Shown piece by piece: positions 17,432 through 24,863 of a stretch of 27,658 nucleotides of DNA; the stretch's first letter is position 1; every line of letters begins with the position of its first letter. The translations under genes and the position numbers were made by a program. The notes under the pieces are model-generated. The model did not search any database. It saw nothing but the letters and a program-made list of their open reading frames with translations, and was not told the origin of the DNA. The stretch spans positions 1 to 27,658 of the forward strand of contig CAJUGJ010000010.1 in assembly GCA_910586015.1 (NCBI GenBank). The letters are read 5' to 3'. This stretch comes from an uncultured Lachnospiraceae bacterium (GTDB lineage: Bacteria > Bacillota > Clostridia > Lachnospirales > Lachnospiraceae).

Positions 17432-17532
17432 TTTGTGTAAAAATCTTTGCTGTGTATCTTTCCAAAAGCGATTTTCTTTATTATTTTTTAAACCATTCGT
17501 TTCATTTCTTTTCTTATAATAATTTTTTGATA

Positions 17533-17973
17533 TTAAGTTTTTTTTCGAAATCCTTTGAGTTTGTCGAACAATATTTTTTTTTTAATTTCTTTTTGTATCA
17601 CTTCTCTTGTATTCTCTAGCCAAAATGAAGAGTTTATTTTTTGGATATTAGGATATCCTAATTCTTCTTTAAATTCCAATCCAATATAAGGATTGTTTTG
17701 TATAAGTTGAATTTGATTTTGAATCTGATAAACGGTAGTTTGCTTTATCTGTGTCAGATTCATTCCTATAGATTGATTTTTGCTCTGATTTTGCAAAGTT
17801 ATGAAGAACTCTAAAAGTTCATACAGACTAGACAGGGAATCATTTCGAAATACTAATTTAGAATCTATATGCTCACTTTCTTTTTCAGAAGTCAAATTAG
17901 ATGGTACATGTTTTCTAAAAATTTTTTCTCCTAATAGTATTGTTTTTGGTTTTATTAATGCTGTTCCAATCAT
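17533..17973 (-). CDS. Upstream part of a frameshifted unknown eCIS protein
   Basis: The 146 residues begin MIGTALIKPKTILLGEKIF, with no signal peptide. A helical middle follows (SLYELLEFFITLQNQSKNQS, then YQIQNQIQLIQNNPYIGLEFKEEL). It ends KGFRKKT at a stop reached just after a run of eight A on the coding strand (17538-17545). In the -1 frame the reading continues without stop as NLISKNYYKKRNE into the ORF ending at 15995. With one extra A the two parts give a single protein of about 659 residues. GGTGGAG lies six bases before ATG, directly after the stop of the second tube gene. The family was not recognised. Confidence 0.55.
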   Translation of the reverse strand: MIGTALIKPKTILLGEKIFRKHVPSNLTSEKESEHIDSKLVFRNDSLSSLYELLEFFITLQNQSKNQSIGMNLTQIKQTTVYQIQNQIQLIQNNPYIGLEFKEELGYPNIQKINSSFWLENTREVIQKEIKKKILFDKLKGFRKKT

Positions 17974-18636
17974 CTAAAACTCCACCCTGTCCTCTTTTTG
18001 TTTACGTTCCTGCTCACTTTGTTTTTGTTTTACTGCTCTTTGTTCACTTTGTTTTTTATGAATTTGTTCGTTTTTTCCTATAGCATCAGATAGCTCAGAA
18101 TCTAAAGCAATTTGTTCTTTCTTATTATTCCCCTGAGATACCATAGTAGAACTGAAATTCATGTCTGCCGTTGGAATTGGAGACATACCTTCCATTTTCT
18201 TATTATCTAGTGGTCGCAGCAAATCATAGGCAATTATCATACTTTCAATCAGTGTATTTGGAGAAGCTGCATTAAGATCAGAAAGTGTGATTTCTTTTAC
18301 CAGTGCATAATCTGCACAATACGCTCTCTTTACATTGCGATCCTTTCCATATACCATAATAATTAGATCCCATAAACTCTTTCCTGCCAAAGAAATCAAA
18401 TCTTTTTGTCCATCTTTTTTCTTTTCACTCCAAAGAACCCCTTTTTCTAATGTAAGTGTATTTAGGTTTTTTCTTTGCTCTGGCAAAAATAGTGGTATAT
18501 CGCTTCCTCCTTCATTCTTAACCTGTATTTCCTGCGACTTTAATTTTATTCCAGAAACTTTAGAAAAGCCTATTATATTAGATGCAATAGATACTACAAA
18601 TCGTTCAGAAGTAAGCGGATACTCCTGTGTTTCCAT
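17974..18636 (-). CDS. Second tube-like protein (Afp5-type phage tail protein)
   Basis: This 220-residue protein resembles the minor tube proteins (Afp5/Pvc5-like, T4 gp19 fold) that join the main tube to the baseplate hub. Its opening, SERFVVSIASNIIGFSKVSGIKLKSQEIQVKNEGGSDIPLFLPEQRKNLNTLTLEKGV, matches the 'F.V.I.g...GFsevsGi' pattern of tube subunits. TLSDLNAASPNTLIESMIIAYDLLRPL follows the later part of the fold. After residue 140 comes a low-complexity, charged tail rich in Gln, Lys and Glu (KKQSEQRAVKQKQSEQERKQKED), unusual for a tube subunit. AGGTGAT lies upstream of ATG at 18636. Confidence 0.7.
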   Translation of the reverse strand: METQEYPLTSERFVVSIASNIIGFSKVSGIKLKSQEIQVKNEGGSDIPLFLPEQRKNLNTLTLEKGVLWSEKKKDGQKDLISLAGKSLWDLIIMVYGKDRNVKRAYCADYALVKEITLSDLNAASPNTLIESMIIAYDLLRPLDNKKMEGMSPIPTADMNFSSTMVSQGNNKKEQIALDSELSDAIGKNEQIHKKQSEQRAVKQKQSEQERKQKEDRVEF

Positions 18637-18662
18637 ATTATATCACCTAATTTTTTATCTAA

Positions 18663-18902
18663 TTAAACGTCAAAAATATTCTTTTTTCTTTCTTCTCCAT
18701 TTAATCTTTGATTAATTTCTGAAACCTCTTTACACCATCTGATTCGTTCCATATGAGGAAGTTGAAGTAATTCTCTTCTTGACCAATGTAGATAATAACC
18801 TAAAAATGCCATCTCTTCGTACAGCTTATCGATTGGATAAGCTGTTATTCTTCCCCCAAAAAAGGCCACGATGTCTCTACTGCTTCTCCGCAATGTGGAC
18901 AT
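18663..18902 (-). CDS. DUF6760 protein, probably made as a -1 frameshift extension
   Basis: The segment ITAYPIDKLYEEMAFLGYYLHWSRRELLQLPHMERIRWCKEVSEINQRL matches the small DUF6760 proteins that follow the hub chaperone in eCIS loci (YP.D.LYEE.A...YH.HWS..E...L.H.ER.RW..EI..IN..L). The ORF overlaps the chaperone gene in the -1 frame. Its first ATG (18902) has no ribosome binding site, and the 23 or so residues before ITAYPI are not family-like. A slippery heptamer in correct register sits at 18857-18863, so the natural product may be a fusion: 120 chaperone residues followed by about 64 residues from this frame. The ORF is 79 residues if read alone. Confidence 0.7.
   Translation of the reverse strand: MSTLRRSSRDIVAFFGGRITAYPIDKLYEEMAFLGYYLHWSRRELLQLPHMERIRWCKEVSEINQRLNGEERKKNIFDV
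18821..18863 (-). promoter_or_regulatory. Candidate programmed -1 ribosomal frameshift signal
   Basis: On the minus strand the chaperone frame reads CCT TTT TTG, giving the in-register slippery heptamer T TTT TTG (18863-18857). An 11-base spacer follows, then a perfect 10-bp hairpin: ACAGCTTATC (18845-18836), loop CAATC, GATAAGCTGT (18830-18821). The zero-frame stop TAA overlaps the base of the hairpin. Slipping back one base leads straight into the DUF6760 frame with no stop. The spacer is somewhat longer than the common 5-9 bases. All parts are read from the sequence; the activity is inference. Confidence 0.7.
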
Positions 18903-19216
18903 ATTATTTTTAATACAGAAGCTTGCTCGTTATTAATTCTCTGATACATATCTTGTAAAAATGCCAAATCAGCTGTAAATAAATGCTCAATCGTTCTTGT
19001 ATCTATAGCTGGTAGACTTCCCAGTCTTGTAATTACTCGTGCTAATAAAATAATGGTTAAATAACTAGGATTTTGCTGAACCCTTGGATCTTTTAATGGC
19101 ACAATCTCGTCTGCTGCAGTTGCAAGCCGCATCGTTCCTGTTTTATGAAGTATTCCACTAGCATCTAAATATCCCTTTGGAAGCTCAAATGGAAATTCTG
19201 TCTGAAACATATCCAT
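18845..19216 (-). CDS. T4-type baseplate hub assembly chaperone
   Basis: This 123-residue protein resembles the T4 gp26/gp51-like hub assembly chaperones of eCIS clusters. FPFELPKGYLDASGILHKTGTMRLATAADEI is the typical opening, followed by DPRVQQNPSYLTIILLARVITRLGSLPAI and a helical segment around FTADLAFLQDMYQRIN. The end, IICPHCGEAVETSWPFLGEE, holds a CxxC pair of zinc-ribbon look. AAGGGA upstream supports ATG 19216. A small hairpin (CGGTT-aat-AACCG, 19232-19244) lies between this gene and the tube gene and may tune the drop from abundant tube mRNA. The 3' end carries the frameshift signal described separately. Confidence 0.8.
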   Translation of the reverse strand: MDMFQTEFPFELPKGYLDASGILHKTGTMRLATAADEIVPLKDPRVQQNPSYLTIILLARVITRLGSLPAIDTRTIEHLFTADLAFLQDMYQRINNEQASVLKIICPHCGEAVETSWPFLGEE

Positions 19217-19257
19217 AACGATTCCCTTTCTCGGTTAATAACCGTTCTTTTTTACTT

Positions 19258-19695
19258 TTACACATCCGTTCGAACCAGTCCTTCATGGGCAAATTCTATA
19301 CTTTCCATTGCAACATCTGTACCCTTTCCGTTTAATTCTGGTCCAGTATATTTGCATGGCCATGCTTTTAAAATCTGCCAAGATGCTGCTACTTCGTCAA
19401 CATCATTACAGAGATTGACGGTTACAGTCTTACGTTCTATTTTTCCATCATGGATTTCTTGAATCCAGTCAAAAAACTCCTTCTTATCAATAACTCCTCG
19501 TTTCATTACTATATTAGAATACTTTATTAATCCGGGTTGTTTTCTTATAGTAATATCTGCTGCATCTCCTTCTCGATACTCTACTACATCAAAAGTTGCA
19601 TCAAATCCACTTACTTCACTAAAACCAGCAACCTGTGTTCCTTCAATTTCTACCTTAAACCGAAAATTTTTAAATGGATATGTTTCCAATGCCAT
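19258..19695 (-). CDS. Main inner tube protein (Afp1 / gp19-type)
   Basis: This 145-residue protein is the main tube subunit. It reads MALETYPFKNFRFKVEIEGTQVAGFSEVSGFDATFDVVEYREG, then GLIKYSNIVMKRGVIDKKEFFDWIQEI, then VTVNLCNDVDEVAASWQILKAWPCKYTGPELNGKGTDVAMESIEFAHEGL. These are the classic tube signatures shared by eCIS, Hcp and phage tubes (GFSEVSG, 'lkrG', 'W.l..awP.ky...l'). Length is as usual for Afp1. GGAGG sits before ATG 19695. It follows the sheath by 15 bases, as both are needed in large, matched amounts. Confidence 0.95.
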   Translation of the reverse strand: MALETYPFKNFRFKVEIEGTQVAGFSEVSGFDATFDVVEYREGDAADITIRKQPGLIKYSNIVMKRGVIDKKEFFDWIQEIHDGKIERKTVTVNLCNDVDEVAASWQILKAWPCKYTGPELNGKGTDVAMESIEFAHEGLVRTDV

Positions 19696-19710
19696 AGTTT
19701 ACCTCCTATT

Positions 19711-21432
19711 TTATGCCTGTGCATCTGCAGTTTTTTGTGTAATTCGGAAAATTACAAATTCTGCTGGTTTTACTGGTGCGATTCCGATCACACAGATTAA
19801 ACGTCCTGCATCAATATCTCCCTGTGTCATCGTTTCTGGTCCAATTTTTACAAAAAAGGCATCCGCTTCTGTCGCTCCTGCTAATGCACCACTTCTCCAA
19901 ACATCGGCTAGGAAAATTTCTATTGTTCTTCTGGTTCGAAGCCATAACAATTCATTATTTGGTTCAAATACAATCCAGTTTGTACTTGCTTTAATAGATT
20001 CTTCAATGTAAATAAATAGTCTGCGGACATTCACATATCTCCAAAGTGCATTTGAACTAATGGTTCTAGCTCCCCATACTCGAATTCCCTGTCCTGAAAA
20101 GCTACGAATTAAATTTACGCCCTTTGGATTTAAAATATCTTGTTCTCCAGCAGTATAATTGCAACTTAAACCTGAACAGCCACTCACAATTTCATTGGCA
20201 GGAGCTTTATGTACACCTCTGTTATTATCTGTTCTAGCATAAATTCCAGCAATCGATCCGCTTGGTGGAATGTCCATTGTATTTTTAGTTAAAGGATTGA
20301 TTACTCTTACCCACGGATGATAGATTGCCGCATACTCACTATCAAACATATTTCGAAATTCCAAAACATCTTGTACTGTCTTTTTCTCCTTTGGAATATC
20401 TAAAATGGCAAAACGACTTCCTAAATTTTCGCAGTGGGCAATTAACATTAATTCTACTTGTGGATCTGTAATTCCCGGTATAGCCATTAGACTGACTTCA
20501 CTATTATCAATAAATGCCTGAATTCCTGTTCTTGCTCCCGGTCCTTTATTCTCTCCTATAAAATCAGTACAGGACAAAGCTTCCTTTGTTCCATTTGTTC
20601 CTCCTGATAAACTGAGTATAAACTCTGAACTTTCTTCTCCTATCAGTTGTAGTAATGGTGATTCTATCTGATTAGAAGGAATCGCTTTCAATAATATTAA
20701 ATCTGAATTTGTTATTCTTGTATTTATAAAGTTTATAGAATTAGGATTTGTAGAACATCCTTCATACTTTTCTGTAATCGTATCATAATGTATCTCTAAA
20801 TCAATTTCACAGGTTGAAATTATTTTTTTAGGAAGAATTCCGGTATCTATTACATTATCCTCAAATGGCAGTTCAAAAGTTAGTAATGTTCCATCTATTT
20901 CAACAATACGATTATATTGCTTTTTTTCTGGTGACTCAAATAAAATAATATCTCCTTGTGTAAAGCCATTTGCATTTTTTACTCGATATTTTATTTTTAG
21001 ATCCTGTGTTATCTCTTCTAAAATCTGAGTTTTTGATTTACTTGTCGGAATCATCGTCAAAGAAATTTTATTTCCCCATGAACCCGGATTTTTTGCATAA
21101 ATCAATAGAGAGTCTTCCTTTTGTCCAAAGTGTGCAAAAGTAGCATCAGAAGGAGTAACTCTTTTTATAAAACAACGTGAGCCACCGTTTGTAAAAAACT
21201 GATTGACTGCATAGGGCAGATATCGATATTCTCCAAATTCACTTTCAGAAAGATATCCTCCAAATGTTCTGTAATAATCCGAAAAACTGGTGATTAGAAC
21301 TGGTGCTCCCTCTTGTGGTCCTTTTTCGGTAACTCCTATAAATCCAGCAGTACTGGTACTGACACTGCTCATTGGTACAGCCCCTGAATCAAATTCCTCT
21401 ACAAAGATCCCCGGTGATAAATATTCTGCCAT
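19711..21432 (-). CDS. Contractile tail sheath protein
   Basis: This 573-residue protein opens with MAEYLSPGIFVEEFDSGAVPMSSVSTSTAGFIGVTEKGP, the N-terminal sheath linker and fold seen in Afp2/Pvc2-like sheaths. A surface-exposed, less conserved middle follows (about residues 130-290). The conserved C-terminal domain reads PSGSIAGIYARTDNNRGVHKAPANE, then GVNLIRSFSGQGIRVWGARTI, then VNVRRLFIYIEESIKASTNWIVFEPN, and GAIAG-type GALAGATEADAFFVKIG. Only one sheath gene is present, unlike Afp with three. A sigma-A-like promoter lies 104 bases upstream. A perfect AAGGAGGT at 21465-21472 is too far from ATG to serve it; GGGTGGGG nearer the start may do so. Confidence 0.95.
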   Translation of the reverse strand: MAEYLSPGIFVEEFDSGAVPMSSVSTSTAGFIGVTEKGPQEGAPVLITSFSDYYRTFGGYLSESEFGEYRYLPYAVNQFFTNGGSRCFIKRVTPSDATFAHFGQKEDSLLIYAKNPGSWGNKISLTMIPTSKSKTQILEEITQDLKIKYRVKNANGFTQGDIILFESPEKKQYNRIVEIDGTLLTFELPFEDNVIDTGILPKKIISTCEIDLEIHYDTITEKYEGCSTNPNSINFINTRITNSDLILLKAIPSNQIESPLLQLIGEESSEFILSLSGGTNGTKEALSCTDFIGENKGPGARTGIQAFIDNSEVSLMAIPGITDPQVELMLIAHCENLGSRFAILDIPKEKKTVQDVLEFRNMFDSEYAAIYHPWVRVINPLTKNTMDIPPSGSIAGIYARTDNNRGVHKAPANEIVSGCSGLSCNYTAGEQDILNPKGVNLIRSFSGQGIRVWGARTISSNALWRYVNVRRLFIYIEESIKASTNWIVFEPNNELLWLRTRRTIEIFLADVWRSGALAGATEADAFFVKIGPETMTQGDIDAGRLICVIGIAPVKPAEFVIFRITQKTADAQA

Positions 21433-21535
21433 ATTCTTCTGACCCCACCCTATCCGGAATCAATACCTCCTTCCTAAGTCTGATTTCTTCTTGTAATTCG
21501 TCGTTTTTTAATACTTTATGTAAAAATATAAGATT

Positions 21536-21564
21536 ATTATATATGTATTCTTTTCTAATTTCAA
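21536..21564 (-). promoter_or_regulatory. Sigma-A-type promoter of the sheath-tube operon
   Basis: Minus-strand TTGAAA (21564-21559), a 17-base spacer, and TATAAT (21541-21536) make a near-consensus vegetative promoter in the gap between the ATPase and sheath genes. It would start transcription near 21528 and leave a leader of about 95 bases. This lets the structural genes be transcribed independently of, and more strongly than, the ATPase gene. Confidence 0.7.
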
Positions 21565-21613
21565 CAATTTTTATAAAAAAATTTGTATTTTTTTACTGTA
21601 CATTTATTATATT

Positions 21614-23605
21614 TTACAGATACTTTGAATATTCTAAAAACTCCTCTCGTATTACAAGTTTGCCTACTTTTCGATATTCTTCTGCTAAACTTTGAATAAT
21701 ATGTTTCATGGTAAGGTATTCTTCTCTTGCAGCAAGAACTGCCGCATTAAAAACAACATTTTTAATTGTCGCTCCAGAAAGTTCAAATCTTTCTGCTAAA
21801 AAGTCAAAATCGATCTCTTTATAAGGAATATTTCCCTGAAATAAAGACTTCCAGATTTCCTTTCTACAGGAAGCATCTGGCATTGGAAAGGGAATAATAT
21901 ATCTCATTCTTCGAATAAATGCTGCATCAATATTATTTTGAAGATTTGTTGTCAATAAAACAACTCCATCAAATTCCTCCAAACGTTGTAAAATATAAGA
22001 TACTTCATTGTTAGCATATCTATCTTTAGAATCGTGAATATCACTCCTGCGTCCAAATAAAACATCTGCTTCATCAAAAAATAAAATTTTACTGGTCTTT
22101 TCTGCCAAATCAAAACTTTGTTCCAATCGTTTTTCTGTTTCTCCAATATACTTATCCATAATCTGAGATAAATCTATTTTAAATAATTCCATATTTAATG
22201 TATTAGCAATTACATGAGCTGCCATAGTCTTTCCTGTTCCTGACATCCCTTGCATTAAAACAGAAACACAAGTTCCATAGGCATAAAAACGCTTTAGTCC
22301 CCAATCCTCTAATAGCTTTCTTTTATAATTTACCTGATCACAAACTGCTTCTAACAGCCGTTTTGTTTCTACTGAAACTTTTAAATCTTTAAAAGTATAA
22401 GGGTATGTATTACTGTGAACCATTTTATTTGTCTGTCCTAGCACCTGATAACAAAATTTCATCACTTCTTCCATATCATACTCTTCTATATTCTGTCTCT
22501 TTATCCTCTCTATAACAGATTTCATTTGTCCAGCTGTCAAATGAAATCTATCTGCTGCTTTAGGAAAAGGAAAGGAATTTTTGTTTAAATATAGGGCAGC
22601 AAATTCATTCCAAAGTTTTAGTCTTTGGCTCGCTGTACATGGAGAAAGTCTCATTTCAAATGCTTTTGAATATAGTCTTTGTGGTAATTCAAACGTCAAA
22701 TAGGAAGTTATGATTAATGGTCGATCTGGCAGTTTCTTTAAAAAAGTTTCACACAGATTTTCTAATTTTTCTGATGTGTCTGCGAATTTTTGTATATCAC
22801 AAAGACAGATACATGCTCGAAATAGAACCGCATCTCGAAACAGTCTTGACAGCATTTTCTTTTGTTCTACTAAGCCTAACGCTACTATTTCTTCTCCTTT
22901 TAGAAAAAAAAGATTCCACCCAAGACATACTGCCAAATGTTTTGCCATAAATTTTTTTCCAGACGCTTTTTCTCCTGTAATCCATAAAACTGGTGTTTCC
23001 GAAACAAGAAACTGTTTTATTTTTTTTGTAAAGTTTTCTATTTCCTCTTGATATAAAATCGATGGAAGTAATTTTTCCTTTTTTGAAAAATAAGTATAAA
23101 TTGTTTCTTCAAAAGAATTAAACTCTTTTCCCTCTATAAAAAGTATAAGTGATAGATCAGCACGAAAACTACGATATAGAATATCTTCCTGTGTAGTATC
23201 CTCTATTAAAATTTTTTGTATCATTTGATATGCTTGTATCATCTTAGATGTTGCCTGTGAAATATCTGGAGAATTAAGTGCAACTTTCGTCGCTAATTCC
23301 ATTGTTACACCACTTGTATGATGACAGGTAATATAGTCAAAAATCATATTAGAAAATGGCATTAAATACTCTAAAAATGCTAATTCAACCCAGATAATTG
23401 CTATTATATTTTCACTGCACAAATCAAAAAGTTCTTGAAGATAGATACTTTTTTGTTCTTTTTGTTCACTTATTTTTTGTAAAAGCATCTCTTTTGTTGT
23501 CTGTTCTAATAATATACTAGAATATTTCTCATAAAATTCAGAAGTCACTTTATCTTTTAAATAAAGAGAAAGTTTTAATGCCCCTATTTCTGCCCATTGT
23601 TTCAT
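21614..23605 (-). CDS. AAA+ ATPase of the injection system (Afp15-type)
   Basis: This 663-residue protein is the eCIS ATPase thought to be needed for particle assembly. A helical N-terminal region of about 200 residues precedes a first, weakened AAA module (WITGEKASGKKFMAK as P-loop; its Walker B LCLCDIQ lacks the usual DE). It is followed by a full AAA module near residues 440-600: MQGMSGTGKTMAAHV (Walker A), KILFFDEADVLFGRR (Walker B), LLTTNLQNNIDAAFIRRM (sensor 1 and arginine finger region). ATG 23605 is chosen over 23650 because AGGAG lies ten bases upstream and the extra 15 residues overlap the terminator. Here it leads the cluster rather than following it as in Afp. Confidence 0.9.
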   Translation of the reverse strand: MKQWAEIGALKLSLYLKDKVTSEFYEKYSSILLEQTTKEMLLQKISEQKEQKSIYLQELFDLCSENIIAIIWVELAFLEYLMPFSNMIFDYITCHHTSGVTMELATKVALNSPDISQATSKMIQAYQMIQKILIEDTTQEDILYRSFRADLSLILFIEGKEFNSFEETIYTYFSKKEKLLPSILYQEEIENFTKKIKQFLVSETPVLWITGEKASGKKFMAKHLAVCLGWNLFFLKGEEIVALGLVEQKKMLSRLFRDAVLFRACICLCDIQKFADTSEKLENLCETFLKKLPDRPLIITSYLTFELPQRLYSKAFEMRLSPCTASQRLKLWNEFAALYLNKNSFPFPKAADRFHLTAGQMKSVIERIKRQNIEEYDMEEVMKFCYQVLGQTNKMVHSNTYPYTFKDLKVSVETKRLLEAVCDQVNYKRKLLEDWGLKRFYAYGTCVSVLMQGMSGTGKTMAAHVIANTLNMELFKIDLSQIMDKYIGETEKRLEQSFDLAEKTSKILFFDEADVLFGRRSDIHDSKDRYANNEVSYILQRLEEFDGVVLLTTNLQNNIDAAFIRRMRYIIPFPMPDASCRKEIWKSLFQGNIPYKEIDFDFLAERFELSGATIKNVVFNAAVLAAREEYLTMKHIIQSLAEEYRKVGKLVIREEFLEYSKYL

Positions 23606-23639
23606 AAATATAATCACTCCTAATTCTTTAAATTTAAAA

Positions 23640-23671
23640 AGCTGTTCCACTAATTACTTAGTAGAACAGCT
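23640..23671 (-). terminator. Rho-independent terminator after the lipoprotein gene
   Basis: On the minus strand AGCTGTTC (23671-23664) pairs with GAACAGCT (23647-23640), with extra pairs inside (CTA/TAG). A TTTTTAAATT tract follows. It sits just past the lipoprotein stop and about 35 bases before the ATPase start, separating the two transcription units. Confidence 0.8.
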
Positions 23672-23687
23672 CTTTCTATTAATCATA

Positions 23688-24521
23688 TTACTTTAAGATG
23701 CGGATAGAATTTATCATCTCGTCAATCGCTTTTCCTTCTTCTTCATTATAATAAGTACAATTCATAATAATTCGATTTGAGCCGCTGTCAAAGCCGAGAT
23801 ACTTTTGATATAAAGTAAAATCTTTGTAAGTAGTACCTGCAAAATCGCCATCAATATATACACTGCTATCAGCAACACAGATATCTTTTCCATCTACTGA
23901 AACTAATTTTGGCTCTCCCATAGTTGGAGTAACGCCAATACTTATGTACTGTTGTGAACTGCTATCTAAACTCTGTTTTATAATATCTTCTAATGTCCCG
24001 GGAAGAACAGAACTAGGACATAATTGTACAATTATATTTGCAGAAGCATTTTGCTCAACTGGTTTGGAAGTTACAGAAACAAACGGATATTTAATACCAA
24101 CTAAATCGAAAGCTGCTATCATTTCGTCAACGCTTTGGTAAAGAGCTGCCATAGATTGATAGATAATATTCATGCTGGTTTCTTCATCATAGATTACATA
24201 ATCATCAGGTACTGTTATTTCAAATCCATATGTTTCACTGTGATACTTTGTTCCATCTATAACAGGTGTTGTTTGATCTCCTGTTGTCTGATCTCCTGTT
24301 GTCTGATCTCCTGTCGTTTGATCCTCTGGTATTGATGTTGTTTCTGGTGTCGCTTCTGGTGTTGATGTTGTTTCTGGTGTTGTTTCTGGTGTTGGTGTTC
24401 CTGTTTCTATTGAAGTCGGAGTTGGAGTCGATTCTTCTCCTCCATCATTCTTTTTTCCACAGGACACTGCACTTAAACCAAGTACCATACACATCATAAC
24501 CGCTATAATTCTTTTTCTCAT
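23688..24521 (-). CDS. Lipoprotein with Thr/Pro/Glu-rich linker, unknown function
   Basis: About 277 residues. MRKRIIAVMMCMVLGLSAVSC is a lipoprotein signal peptide with lipobox AVSC; GKKNDGGEES follows the lipidated Cys. A wall-spanning linker comes next: TPTPTSIETGTPTPETTPETT, then QTTGDQTTGDQTTGDQTT, built from short DNA repeats. The globular C-terminal 190 residues (YGFEITVPDDYVIYDEETS... CTYYNEEEGKAIDEMINSIRILK) have the look of small PsbP-like or DUF surface domains common in Clostridia, but I could not name the family. Start 24521 is chosen over ATG 24533 because GAGGG lies six bases upstream. It has its own terminator, so it is probably not part of the injection operon. Confidence 0.75.
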   Translation of the reverse strand: MRKRIIAVMMCMVLGLSAVSCGKKNDGGEESTPTPTSIETGTPTPETTPETTSTPEATPETTSIPEDQTTGDQTTGDQTTGDQTTPVIDGTKYHSETYGFEITVPDDYVIYDEETSMNIIYQSMAALYQSVDEMIAAFDLVGIKYPFVSVTSKPVEQNASANIIVQLCPSSVLPGTLEDIIKQSLDSSSQQYISIGVTPTMGEPKLVSVDGKDICVADSSVYIDGDFAGTTYKDFTLYQKYLGFDSGSNRIIMNCTYYNEEEGKAIDEMINSIRILK

Positions 24522-24534
24522 TCTTACCCTCATT

Positions 24535-24672
24535 TCTGTGCTGCTTTTAAAACATAATATATAACAAGTTTGTGGTTACAGCACAGACACAAACTTGCTG
24601 CTGCAACTATTTTTTTAATAACTACCTCAAGTTTTGTTAAAGATGTGCAGCAATTCTTTATACAATAACTTG
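24535..24672 (-). promoter_or_regulatory. Structured leader with two hairpins and loop-to-downstream pairings
   Basis: Upstream of the lipoprotein start, reading on the minus strand, there are two strong hairpins. H2 (24672-24628) pairs CAAGTT-TTGT-TAAAGA-type arms with two single-base bulges around an 11-base loop. H1 (24597-24565) is a perfect 10-bp stem, CAAGTTTGTG with CACAAACTTG, around 13 bases. Nine bases of the H1 loop (24587-24579) are perfectly complementary to 24543-24535, immediately before the ribosome binding site. The H2 loop segment TTGCTGC is complementary to GCAGCAA at 24601-24595. This could fold as pseudoknots or switch between exclusive forms. It matches no riboswitch class that I recognise. 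Confidence 0.4.
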
Positions 24673-24863
24673 TTTTCTTCCTCTGTTTCTAAAAAAACTA
24701 TCCTCACCTATAGCATAATATCAAACTATATATAGAAAATCAAGTCATTTTTTCAAAAATCAGGATAAAAATACGAATCAATGTTCTATAACTTTAAAAA
24801 GGATATATTATAAAATATATCTTAAAAAAATTTATTATATAGTACTAAATGTTCTAAAAAAAC
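24673..24863. other. AT-rich gap without gene
   Basis: This stretch between the lipoprotein leader and the terminator of the toxin-antitoxin pair is AT-rich and holds no ORF with a ribosome binding site. It must contain the lipoprotein promoter, but no clear -35/-10 pair with proper spacing was found. Confidence 0.5.

Noticed and set aside
4494..23605. The cluster as a prophage or a type VI secretion system
   Set aside because: No capsid, portal, terminase, integrase or lysis genes, and no TssJ/L/M or ClpV. DUF4255, DUF6760, the CIS tube adaptor and the Afp15-like ATPase point to eCIS.
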